From Arthrobacter sp. APC 3897 (GTDB taxonomy: Bacteria > Actinomycetota > Actinomycetes > Actinomycetales > Micrococcaceae): 64,000 bases of DNA. Numbering within the stretch: position 1 is the first letter of the stretch; the number at the start of each line of letters is the position of its first letter. This document shows positions 17,505 to 25,500 of the stretch, piece by piece. The notes beneath the pieces are model-generated. The model was not told the origin of the DNA. It saw only the letters and a list, made by a program, of their open reading frames with translations, and made no database searches. The stretch is from positions 1-64,000 of the forward strand of contig NZ_JASDDG010000008.1 in the NCBI RefSeq assembly GCF_030407495.1, read 5' to 3'. Both the position numbers and the translations under genes were made by a program.

Positions 17505-17746
17505 CGGGCTTCGTCTCCTCGTCATTGAAATGAAACGTCCGAACATGGGCTGAGTCAGTGTGCATAACAGGTCCGGACGACCTTCCGGTGGGGAAGAAGG
17601 GCTGGACTCGAGGCTGCTGTTAGTGACGCGAGCCATAACGCAAGACGGTATTGCAACGTGGAAATAAATACAACACATTTCATGCTTGACATATTGATGA
17701 CAGCTCAGCGGGAGCCCCATATACCCGTGAATAAGCGGGGTCTACC
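17505..17746 (-). promoter_or_regulatory. Promoter region of the sugar ABC operon with a possible LacI operator
   Basis: A 242-bp gene-free gap, AT-richer than its surroundings. CAAGACGGTATTG at 17641-17653 is a 13-bp palindrome with one mismatch around a central G, similar in layout to LacI-family operators. The regulator itself is encoded just upstream. The assignment is by position and symmetry only. Confidence 0.35.
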
Positions 17747-18832
17747 TCAACCGGCCGTTGAGCCCCGGACAATGAGCCGGTGAGGGGCCGTTAATCCCAC
17801 CACTTCCCTGGTCGGGTTTTCCATCCGGCCGAGCAGCGTTTCCACGGCCAAAGTGGCAATGCTGCGTAGGTCCGGTGCAATGGTTGACAGTGTCGGAGCT
17901 GTGAACGCCCCTTCGGGAGAATCGTCCCAGCCAATCACGGCGATATCCTCCGGGATTCGGATGCCATGTAGCCGAAAGGCATGCATCAACCCGATGGCGA
18001 GCAGATCATTGGCGCAGACGATTGCATCGAATTCATGGATGCGCGGGATGAGGTGCTCTGCTCGGGCAAAACCCTCCTCGCGAGAATAATCGCCCTCAGC
18101 GGTGACAGCATCAGCGGAAACTGACGCCGGACCCACCACCAGAGCGGGATCCAGAGGGATGCCCGCTGCCTGCAGGGCCTGCTGATAGCCCGCAAAACGG
18201 AGGTCTCCGGTGCCCAGTGTGCCTTCTGCCAGGTACCCAAGGAAGCCAATGCGGCGTCGGCCCAGCGACACGACATGCTCCGTAGCGGCACGCGTGGAAG
18301 CGATGTTGTCCACTATGACGTGGTCAATATCCGGGTTTGCCGTGTGCTGGCCAAGCAGGACCAACGGGGTGGAGTCCCGGAGGGATACCAATTCGCCCAC
18401 CGGCACCGACAGCGGGCTGAAGATAATGCCGTCCGTCAGTATGCTCCCGTACCCCCGCGCCACCTGTTTCTCGCGTTCGGGCAGCCCGAGCGTCTCGTCA
18501 ATGAGGACTACGTAGTTCTCCCTCCCAGCCGCTTCCACTACAGCATGGGCAAGGCTGGCAAAGTAGGGGTTGGCAATGTAGGGCACGGCTAGCGTCAGGA
18601 GTTGGCTTTTTCCTCCGCGGAGCTGGCGTGCCGCAACACGCGGCCGATACCCAAGTTCCTTAATGGCTGCTTCGACTTTTTCCTTAGTCTCCGGACGCAG
18701 GTAGCGGTGCCCGTGGATTACGTTGGAAACCGTGCGCCACGAAACGCCAGCAAGGGCCGCAACGTCCTTGATGCTCGGACGGCGCTCGGACGAGGGAGCA
18801 GAGCTGTCTTCGGTGGCTTCCATGTCCGTCAT
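17747..18832 (-). CDS. LacI-family transcriptional regulator
   Basis: 361 residues. The helix-turn-helix at residues 19-65 reads PSIKDVAALAGVSWRTVSNVIHG followed by the hinge helix around RVAARQLRGG. The periplasmic-binding-protein-like effector domain spans about 75-355 (LLTLAVPYIANPYFASLAHAV, DAIVCANDLLAIGLMHAF, IAVIGWDDSPEG). It should control the sugar ABC operon directly downstream. Its start is only 22 bp from the oxygenase stop codon, so its promoter must lie within the 3' end of the oxygenase gene, exactly where the 102-bp repeat sits. Confidence 0.9.
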   Translation of the reverse strand: MTDMEATEDSSAPSSERRPSIKDVAALAGVSWRTVSNVIHGHRYLRPETKEKVEAAIKELGYRPRVAARQLRGGKSQLLTLAVPYIANPYFASLAHAVVEAAGRENYVVLIDETLGLPEREKQVARGYGSILTDGIIFSPLSVPVGELVSLRDSTPLVLLGQHTANPDIDHVIVDNIASTRAATEHVVSLGRRRIGFLGYLAEGTLGTGDLRFAGYQQALQAAGIPLDPALVVGPASVSADAVTAEGDYSREEGFARAEHLIPRIHEFDAIVCANDLLAIGLMHAFRLHGIRIPEDIAVIGWDDSPEGAFTAPTLSTIAPDLRSIATLAVETLLGRMENPTREVVGLTAPHRLIVRGSTAG

Positions 18833-18853
18833 TCTAAGTGCGGACGGGGGTAG

Positions 18854-19774
18854 CTACCGTCCTCCGGACAGCCGCGCAATGCGCTCGCGGGCGGACCGTT
18901 CGCTGGGGCCCTGCGGCCCCAGCCCCAGCCGGATGACGCCGAGCACTGCCTTCACCGGCAGCCGCATGGGGATCCGGAACGGACCGATCCGCGGTTCCTT
19001 CAGGCCCAGCAGCTCCCGGTGCCGCGGCTCCAGCGATGAGACGGCGCCGGCAAAAAGCACCCGGTAGCCCATCAGCTGGGAGCGCGGCAGCGGCGGCCGA
19101 CGCAGGAACCCCAGCGCCTCCTGAACGTAGGCACTGTCCCGCAGCTCGCCGTCGTACGCTGCCATCTGGGCCCGCAGTTCGGCCTCGGACCGCGGCGGAT
19201 TATCGATGCGCATCAGTTCCCCGGCCACCGCCCACTCGGACACATAGGCGTCGGGCCCGCCGGGAATCGGACCGCCGAAGCGCTGATGGGAGCTGAGGAA
19301 CGCATCGGTGAACGCCAGGTGTACCCAGCGGGCGATCTCCGGATCATTCGCCGAGTAGGGGCGTTCGACGCCGGCGGCGTCCTCGTACATGCCGTGCACG
19401 CGTTCATGCAGGCGCAGGACCCACTCGGATCCGGAGCGTGCCGCCTTGGTGTCCCCGTAGGTGACCGTGAAGATCCAGCGGATGGTGCCGGCGAGCCGGC
19501 CCAGCGGATCCTCCTTGTAATCGGAGAAGTCGTGCACGCCAGCCATGGCACCCGGATGCAGCGCCTGCAGCAGCAGGGCGCGGATGCCGGCGATGACCGG
19601 CGTCATGGACCCGTGCACCGCCCACACTGCCGATTCCGTGCCGAAATAGCCGGTGTCATCGCCCTTCGCCAGTTCCAGTTCCCACTGCGGAATTTCGGTG
19701 GCGTTGTTGCTGAAGGTGCCGATCAGCTGCCGGCGCCAGGTCTCAAGGATTTTTAGCACTCCACCAGTCTCCAT
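18854..19774 (-). CDS. Oxygenase MpaB family protein (DUF2236)
   Basis: 306 residues, full length for actinobacterial DUF2236/MpaB proteins, a heme oxygenase-like group related to rubber oxygenase Lcp and fungal MpaB. Typical motifs are AGIRALLLQALHPGAMAGVHDFSDY (about residues 62-86; His73 and His80 are candidate ligands), GRLAGTIRWIFTVTYGDTKAA, HERVHG and WVHLAFTDAFL. Substrate unknown. Intact, while a second copy of its last 34 codons lies at 13047-13148. Alternative GTG start 15 bp inside the chosen ATG. Confidence 0.82.
   Translation of the reverse strand: METGGVLKILETWRRQLIGTFSNNATEIPQWELELAKGDDTGYFGTESAVWAVHGSMTPVIAGIRALLLQALHPGAMAGVHDFSDYKEDPLGRLAGTIRWIFTVTYGDTKAARSGSEWVLRLHERVHGMYEDAAGVERPYSANDPEIARWVHLAFTDAFLSSHQRFGGPIPGGPDAYVSEWAVAGELMRIDNPPRSEAELRAQMAAYDGELRDSAYVQEALGFLRRPPLPRSQLMGYRVLFAGAVSSLEPRHRELLGLKEPRIGPFRIPMRLPVKAVLGVIRLGLGPQGPSERSARERIARLSGGR
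18866..18967 (-). repeat. 102-bp direct repeat, right copy (within oxygenase gene)
   Basis: Counterpart of 13047-13148, same orientation, 97 of 102 positions identical by eye. The two copies start 5819 bp apart and bracket the LacI, ABC and DUF2804 genes. This copy is part of the intact gene. Confidence 0.9.
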
Positions 19775-19849
19775 CCCGGATGCCGTTTCCGGCTACCGGC
19801 CGGCGATGCCGCAGACAAGGTCGTGGACGGAGTGGCAGCCACGGCCGAG

Positions 19850-20275
19850 TTACTTCGTGCCGGCGTCGTGCGCAGCACGCTGGGCAAGGACGTCATCCAT
19901 GTGCAGTTCGGCCCAGGACTTGATGCTGCGCACCAGTCCGTGCAGGGAGATCCCCAGATCGGTGAGCTCGTATGACACGGTTACGGGCACCGTGGCGGTG
20001 GCGGTCCGGGTGATGAGGCCGTCCCGTTCCAGGGAGCGCAGGGTCTGCGTGAGCATTTTCTGGCTAACGCCGGAGAGGACGCGGGACAGTTCGGAAAAAC
20101 GCATTGGCCGCGGATCGCCGGAGCAGTCCGGCCCGCTTCCCAGCGCGGCGATCACCAGTGTGACCCATTTGTCGGAGATTCGGTCCAGCAGTTTCCGGCT
20201 GGGGCATGCCGCCAGAAAGGCGTTGTACGCGGACTTCTCCCGCGCACGCTTCTCTGCTGCCGTAATGGTGGGCAT
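19850..20275 (-). CDS. HxlR-family transcriptional regulator
   Basis: 141 residues. The HxlR-type winged helix includes LDRISDKWVTLVIAALGSGP, the block MRFSELSRVLSGVSQKMLTQTLRSLERDGLITR (about residues 58-90) and YELTDLGISL. The usual N-terminal cysteine is present in AACPSRK (Cys24), which in several family members senses quinones, aldehydes or oxidants. The ATG is preceded by AGGAG. It is transcribed divergently from an aldo/keto reductase gene 153 bp away, an arrangement typical of a regulator and its target. Confidence 0.88.
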   Translation of the reverse strand: MPTITAAEKRAREKSAYNAFLAACPSRKLLDRISDKWVTLVIAALGSGPDCSGDPRPMRFSELSRVLSGVSQKMLTQTLRSLERDGLITRTATATVPVTVSYELTDLGISLHGLVRSIKSWAELHMDDVLAQRAAHDAGTK

Positions 20276-20428
20276 GGCGTCTCCTGATCTGTCGGGGGTA
20301 GCTGCCGGGGGTGACTAAGGCACTTCAAAGTGCCTACTTCCCCATGGGAAGTAACCCAACCATAGTGGAGTAACGCTCCTCGGAGCACCACCCGAACTCT
20401 CCGGCATTTCACGAAGACAAGGCAGCAA

Positions 20429-21301
20429 ATGAACTCTTTGACAACCTCCCTCCCGGGCGGAACCTGGACCCTCGGCGACCTCAACGTATCCCGGTTCGGC
20501 TACGGTGCCATGCAGCTGGCCGGTCCCGGGGTCATGGGCCCGCCCGCCGACGTCGACGGCGCCCTGGCCGTCCTCCGCACGGCAGTGGAGCTGGGCATCA
20601 CCCACATCGACACCGCCGAGGCCTACGGACCCCGCATCACCAATCAGCTTATCCGCGAGGCGCTGCACCCCTACCCCGAAGCACTGCACATCGTGACCAA
20701 GGTCGGGGCCGTCCGCGACGGGCAGGGCGGCTGGCCGCCGGCGCGCACGTCGGAGCAGCTGCGCCGCGCCGTGGAGGAGAACCTTGAAACACTCGGGTTG
20801 CCGGTGCTCGACGCCGTGAACCTGCGGATGGGCGACAGCAGCGGGCCCGTGGCGGAGTCCCTCGCAGAGGCCTTCGAAACGCTCGTCGAGCTGCAGGAGC
20901 AGGGGATGATCCGGCATCTGGGCCTGAGCAACGTGCTGCCGGAGCAGGTGGCGGAGGCGCGGGCCATCGCACCGATTGTGTCAGTGCAGAACATGTACAA
21001 CCTCGCGTTCCGCTCTGACGACGCACTGATCGACGCCCTGGCGCGGGACGGCATCGCCTACGTTCCGTTCTTCCCGCTGGGCGGCTTCACCCCGCTGCAG
21101 TCCAAGGCACTCCTGGCCGTGGCCAACCGCCGGGACTCCACGCCCATGGCCGTCGCCCTGGCCTGGCTGCTGCAGCGTTCCCCGAATATCCTGCTGATCC
21201 CCGGCACCTCCTCAGCGGAGCACCTGCGCGAAAACGCCGCCGGCGCCGCACTGATTCTCTCCGCCGCAGACCTCGCCGAACTGGACCGGATCGGCGGGTA
21301 G
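20429..21301 (+). CDS. Aldo/keto reductase
   Basis: 290 residues, NAD(P)H-dependent oxidoreductase with a TIM barrel. Catalytic residues visible are Asp61 and Tyr66 in HIDTAEAYG and Lys91 in VTKVG. The fourth residue, normally His in a LxLH strand, is Arg (NLRMG, about residue 133), a variation found in one AKR subgroup. NADPH-binding segments follow in PFFPLGGF and the C-terminal LIPGTSSAEHLREN. It probably reduces an aldehyde or ketone under control of the divergent HxlR regulator. Confidence 0.85.
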   Translation: MNSLTTSLPGGTWTLGDLNVSRFGYGAMQLAGPGVMGPPADVDGALAVLRTAVELGITHIDTAEAYGPRITNQLIREALHPYPEALHIVTKVGAVRDGQGGWPPARTSEQLRRAVEENLETLGLPVLDAVNLRMGDSSGPVAESLAEAFETLVELQEQGMIRHLGLSNVLPEQVAEARAIAPIVSVQNMYNLAFRSDDALIDALARDGIAYVPFFPLGGFTPLQSKALLAVANRRDSTPMAVALAWLLQRSPNILLIPGTSSAEHLRENAAGAALILSAADLAELDRIGG

Positions 21302-21310
21302 CCGGGAGAC

Positions 21311-21339
21311 GACGACGGCGGCAGCGGCCCGCCGTCGTC
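21311..21339. terminator. Bidirectional terminator between aldo/keto reductase and jetC
   Basis: GACGACGGCGG (21311-21321) pairs perfectly with CCGCCGTCGTC (21329-21339) over a 7-nt loop, in the 54-bp gap between convergent genes. This hairpin sits where a jetD gene would otherwise begin. Confidence 0.7.
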
Positions 21340-21355
21340 ACCCGCCGTCGTCTGC

Positions 21356-24300
21356 CTACCGCAGCAGGATGTTCACCGGCACCGAACCGGAGCCGCGCCG
21401 GATGTCCCGTTCCAGCACCCCGGAACGGTTGGCGGCGTCGTCGCGCAGGATCTCGGTAACCGAGCCCAGGAACCGGGACAGGTCCACCTTGTCCTCGGGC
21501 GCGGCGAGCAGCAGCTGGAAGCCGAACTCATGCAGCGCATTGATGGACGCCTCCGCGAAGGACAGCGACGACTTCACAAAAGCCTCATCCATCATCACCG
21601 TGCCGTAGGTGCTGAAGCCCTGGCTCACGATGCCCAGCTGGTAGGCCAGCGCGGACGCCATGATGAACGCCGTGAAGCGCTGGCCTTCGCCGCCGGACAT
21701 CAGCGACGCCTGCAGGTTGGTGTAGGCCTGGCCGTTGGCGAGGCGGTGCGTGCAGGTGATGGTCACGTGGGAGCGCACATCCAGGACCTCGGCCCGCCAG
21801 CGGCGCTCCTCCGGATCCTTCAGCCGGTCCACCAGGTTCTCCAGCGCGGTGTACCGGGCGTCCATGTCCGCCTTGTTCTGCCGCATCCCCATCATCGGCA
21901 GCGCGTTTTTCAGTTCGGTGCGGAACTTGTGCGCGGCGTCGGGAACCGTGGTTTTGACCTCGATCTCCAGATGGCTGTCCACATGGTATTCCACCCGCTG
22001 CAGCACCGAGTTCAGCGGCAACAGGCGCGAGGAAATGCTGCGCCGTTCCTCGTCCAGCAGCGCGAGCAGGTCGCTGAACCGCTCGTAGGTGCGGTTGTTG
22101 AAGTATTCGCGGAACTCGGTTTCGTGCTGCGGCAGGCCCTCGGAGACGATGCTCTCGAACCGCTCCGCGTAGGCACCGGCGGCGTCCACCGAGGTGCCGA
22201 AGTCCGAGCCCCACTTGTCCGTGTACGTCTCGAAGGTCCGCTCCAGCCGGTTCTTCGTTTCCAGCAGCGTCTTTTCCAGCCGGGCGCCCTCGGTGATCAG
22301 GGTCCGTTCCACCTCGGCGGCGGCCTCCTGTAGGCGCACGACGTCGGTGATCTCGCCGAAGGGGGCGAAGAGTTCCTCCAGCGCCTCCTGCAGGGACGCA
22401 TCCAGGGCGCCCAGTGCCTTGGCGGCCAGGGTGTCCCGGCGGCCGGTGGCGGCGGCGAGCTGTTCGCGGGTGCGGGCCAGGTCGCCCTTGAGCACGCCGA
22501 TCCGTTCGATCGCGGCGGTGGAATCCAGCTCGGCGGTGTCCAGTTCGAAGCGGATCTGGTCCAGGTCCGTGTTGGCGTCCCGGGCCGAGTCCAGCGCGTC
22601 GGTGGCGGCAGCGACGGCGTCGCGCTGGGCGGCGGCGGAGAGCTCCTCCCAGGGCCGGGTGTCGGCGGCGACGCGGCGGACGGCGGCGAGCCGGCTGACC
22701 AGTTCCGCCTGGGTCTGGGCCTGTGCCTGGGAGCGGGTGTCGGCTTCGGTGTAGCGGTCGCGCAGGGCCAGCAGGTCGTTGCCCAGGGCGGCGACGGTGT
22801 CCTTGTTGTCAAAGCCCAGCACGTTGTCCGAGGCCTTGGCGTGCCGGTCATCCTTCTCCGTGGTGGAGGAGTTGCGCTTGACCGCGCCGCCCAGGCTCAC
22901 GCCGCGGGAGATCCCGGCCAGCTCGTCCGGATCCTCCACGCAGACAAAGTCGTAGTGCGCGGTGATCTTGCGGGCCACCCAGTCGCCCATCTCGGAGTCC
23001 TGCGTGACCAGCTTGGTGATCAGGTCCCGCGGTCCGGGCTCGGACGGTCCCTCCACCGGCACGCTGACGTCGATGCAGCGCAGGAAGCCGTTGAGGTTGG
23101 TTTCGGAGAGGTAGCGGGTGACGGCGCGCATGTGCTCGCCGGGCACCAGCAGGGCGGTGGCCAGGGAGCGCAGCGTGCGTTCGGCGGCGGGCCGCCACTG
23201 CTGCTGTTCCGGTTCCAGGTCGATCAGTTCGGCGGCGAAGGGCAGGTCCGCCTCGTCCAGGCCGGTGGCGGCGCAGATCCGTGCGCGCTGGTCCAGGGAT
23301 TCCTGCCGGATGTTGGAGGTGCGGCGGCGGAAGGAGCCAATGTCGTTTTCCAGCTTGGCGATCTGCCCCTTGAGCTGCCAGGCCTGGCCGTGCGCGTCGG
23401 AGCTGCGTTCGCGGGCGGCCTCCACCTCGGCGGTCAGGGACTTCACAAGTTCGGCGGCGCGGCTGCGGGCGGTGACCAGCCCGGCGGGGGAGAAGTCGAC
23501 GTCGATGCCGGCGGCGGCGAGTTCCCCGCGGGCGGTTTCCTCCAGCGCCACGCGGGAGTTCAGCTGCACGACGGCGGCGGCCAGTTCGCGTTCGAGCGTG
23601 GCGATGGTGCCGCCGCCCTCTTCGCTGTAGCGGGCGGCGAGGGCGTTGACCTTCTGCTTCAGGTCGTCGCGGCGGATTTCCGCGGCGGCCAGTTCGCGGG
23701 CGCCGGTCTCCTCCTGGGCGGTGAGCCGGGCGACGTCGCGTTCGTGGCTGGCCAGGGTCAGGCGCTGCCGGTACGCGGGCAGCCCCTCCTTGGTGAGGGC
23801 GCGGTTGTGCCGCAGTTCGGCGTCGGCGGTGGTGAAGAGCCGGTGCAGGTCCGGCACGTCGGCCAGGTGGTCGCGCTGCTGGCGGGCGCGTTCGAGCTGC
23901 CGGCGGATGCTGCGCAGGTGGCTGAAGTCCTCCACCGCTTCATCGGCGGCGGCCAGGGTCTTGGGGGTGTCCAGCACGTTGGTGCGGAAGAAGTCGTTGA
24001 CCGTGCCGCCCAGGCCCTTGCCGGTCTGCAGGATGCGCAGCAGGCCAAAGGCCTTCTCGTCCTCCACCCCCAGGGCGGTGCGGAAGCGTTCGGCGAACAT
24101 CTTGTGTGAATCGAAGACGGCCGCGCCGGGCAGCAGCGCTTCGAGGCTGCCCTTGGTGAAGCGGCCGCGCATCTCGGTTTCCAGGGCGCGGACGTCCAGC
24201 GGCCGGTTGTGCACCGCGTAGAACCGGCCAACATGGTGCTCGGTGCCGTTGGCGGGCAGGTCCATCAGGACCGAGAGGCTGGTGATCTGGCCCAGACCGT

Positions 24301-24727
24301 TGTCGAAGGTCAGGCAGACGGCGGACCAGGTGGCGCCGGGGCGCTGGTAGGCGGTGCCGTCGGCACCCGAGGCGGCGCCGTCGTCGGGCGCTGTGCCGGT
24401 TCCGCCGGACGCGGGCTGCCCGGAGCCCTGGGTGCCCAGGCGGCCGCGCATGTAGGAGAACGCGGTGCGCTTTTCCTCGGCCAGGGACCCGCCGTTGTTC
24501 TGCGCGGCCTCGTTCATTTTGGGCCGGGCGTCCATGACCTGGAGCATCGCGTCGAAGATGGTGGACTTGCCCACGCCGGAGTCGCCGGTGAGCAGGGTGC
24601 CGGCGCGGTCCACGTAGATGGTGTGTGCGCCGTCGAACGTTCCCCAGTTCACGATCTGCACGGAGGAGAGCCGGTTCTGGCCGGGGTTGATCAGGTCGCC
24701 CATGGGAAGGGTGGTTTCGATGCTCAC
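21356..24727 (-). CDS. jetC: Wadjet JetC, SMC-like ATPase
   Basis: 1123 residues, MukB/SMC-type motor of the Wadjet plasmid-defence family. Walker A is GDSGVGKST (residues 48-56). The long middle is rich in coiled-coil heptads (about 290-450 and 640-900). The ABC signature SGGEGQ begins at about residue 1011, and Walker B TVMMDE lies near 1043-1048. Both ATPase halves look intact. In Wadjet this subunit loops DNA and, with JetD, leads to cleavage of small circular DNA. GTG start overlaps jetB by 4 bp. A Gly/Ala/Asp-rich insert near residues 100-130 looks like a disordered loop. No jetD follows. Confidence 0.88.
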   Translation of the reverse strand: MSIETTLPMGDLINPGQNRLSSVQIVNWGTFDGAHTIYVDRAGTLLTGDSGVGKSTIFDAMLQVMDARPKMNEAAQNNGGSLAEEKRTAFSYMRGRLGTQGSGQPASGGTGTAPDDGAASGADGTAYQRPGATWSAVCLTFDNGLGQITSLSVLMDLPANGTEHHVGRFYAVHNRPLDVRALETEMRGRFTKGSLEALLPGAAVFDSHKMFAERFRTALGVEDEKAFGLLRILQTGKGLGGTVNDFFRTNVLDTPKTLAAADEAVEDFSHLRSIRRQLERARQQRDHLADVPDLHRLFTTADAELRHNRALTKEGLPAYRQRLTLASHERDVARLTAQEETGARELAAAEIRRDDLKQKVNALAARYSEEGGGTIATLERELAAAVVQLNSRVALEETARGELAAAGIDVDFSPAGLVTARSRAAELVKSLTAEVEAARERSSDAHGQAWQLKGQIAKLENDIGSFRRRTSNIRQESLDQRARICAATGLDEADLPFAAELIDLEPEQQQWRPAAERTLRSLATALLVPGEHMRAVTRYLSETNLNGFLRCIDVSVPVEGPSEPGPRDLITKLVTQDSEMGDWVARKITAHYDFVCVEDPDELAGISRGVSLGGAVKRNSSTTEKDDRHAKASDNVLGFDNKDTVAALGNDLLALRDRYTEADTRSQAQAQTQAELVSRLAAVRRVAADTRPWEELSAAAQRDAVAAATDALDSARDANTDLDQIRFELDTAELDSTAAIERIGVLKGDLARTREQLAAATGRRDTLAAKALGALDASLQEALEELFAPFGEITDVVRLQEAAAEVERTLITEGARLEKTLLETKNRLERTFETYTDKWGSDFGTSVDAAGAYAERFESIVSEGLPQHETEFREYFNNRTYERFSDLLALLDEERRSISSRLLPLNSVLQRVEYHVDSHLEIEVKTTVPDAAHKFRTELKNALPMMGMRQNKADMDARYTALENLVDRLKDPEERRWRAEVLDVRSHVTITCTHRLANGQAYTNLQASLMSGGEGQRFTAFIMASALAYQLGIVSQGFSTYGTVMMDEAFVKSSLSFAEASINALHEFGFQLLLAAPEDKVDLSRFLGSVTEILRDDAANRSGVLERDIRRGSGSVPVNILLR

Positions 24728-25500
24728 GCGATGTCCTCGCCGTCGTTGGCTGATGCCGGTTCGGGCAGTTCGGGGTCGGGCAGTTCGGGCTGTTCGCCGG
24801 CGGCGTCCGTCAGGGCCTGCATGAAGGTGACAATGTCGCCGATGTGTTCATACGGCAGTGCCAGCGGCAGGGCGCCGGAGATGACCCAGACGTTCTCCAC
24901 CTCGGTGGGCAGCAGCAGCCGGCGTTCCTGCACGAGTTTGCGGATGGCGGCGTCGGCCACGTCCTCGACGGACTTGGCGTCGCGCTGGCCGGGATCGACG
25001 TAGCCCTCGATGATTTCCAGGATGTCGGTGCGGGCAATCACGGCGTCGTTGCCGGTGCCGGCGTGCCGGTCCAGCAGCAGGCGCATGCGCAGCAGCAGCA
25101 GGGTTTCCTCGCGGGTCATTTCGCGCTGGCGCTGCAGGACGGCGGTGTGCGGCTCAGGCATGTCCACCGGGCGCAGCAGGGCAACCTTGCGGTCCTCGTC
25201 GATGACCAGGGTCAGGAACAGTTCACTGAGCCGGGTGCGCAGCTCGGCCTGGTTATCCACCACGGTGTTGTAGACGTTGTCGCTGCTGGTGGCATCCAGG
25301 TACGGGCCGCGCAGCAGCCGGATCAGGGCCTGGCGCAGTTTCAGCGGCAGGGTTCCGGTGTCGCCGGGGAACAGTTCGGGTCCGTCCACCAGGACGTTCC
25401 GTTCCGCGGGGGCCGGCGCGGCGGGGTAACCGTCCGCGTCAAAATCGGTGTCCTCTGCGGGTGCGGGGGCGTCCGCGGAGTCGAGGCTGGTTTCACTCAT
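24724..25500 (-). CDS. jetB: Wadjet JetB, DUF4194 protein (kleisin-associated subunit)
   Basis: 258 residues matching the DUF4194/MukE-like subunit. An acidic N-terminal extension of about 35 residues precedes LFPGDTGTLPLKLRQALIRLLRGPYLDATSSDNVYNTVVD. The winged-helix part includes RQREMTREETLLLLRMRLL and RTDILEIIEGY, and the C-terminal NVWVISGALPLALPYE. It bridges the JetA kleisin and the JetC motor. It overlaps jetA by 8 bp and jetC by 4 bp, so the three are translated together. Confidence 0.85.
   Translation of the reverse strand: MSETSLDSADAPAPAEDTDFDADGYPAAPAPAERNVLVDGPELFPGDTGTLPLKLRQALIRLLRGPYLDATSSDNVYNTVVDNQAELRTRLSELFLTLVIDEDRKVALLRPVDMPEPHTAVLQRQREMTREETLLLLRMRLLLDRHAGTGNDAVIARTDILEIIEGYVDPGQRDAKSVEDVADAAIRKLVQERRLLLPTEVENVWVISGALPLALPYEHIGDIVTFMQALTDAAGEQPELPDPELPEPASANDGEDIA

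Noticed and set aside
18866-18967. The 102-bp repeat as a transposon terminal repeat
   Set aside because: The copies are direct, lie within a coding 3' end and have no transposase or integrase between them.
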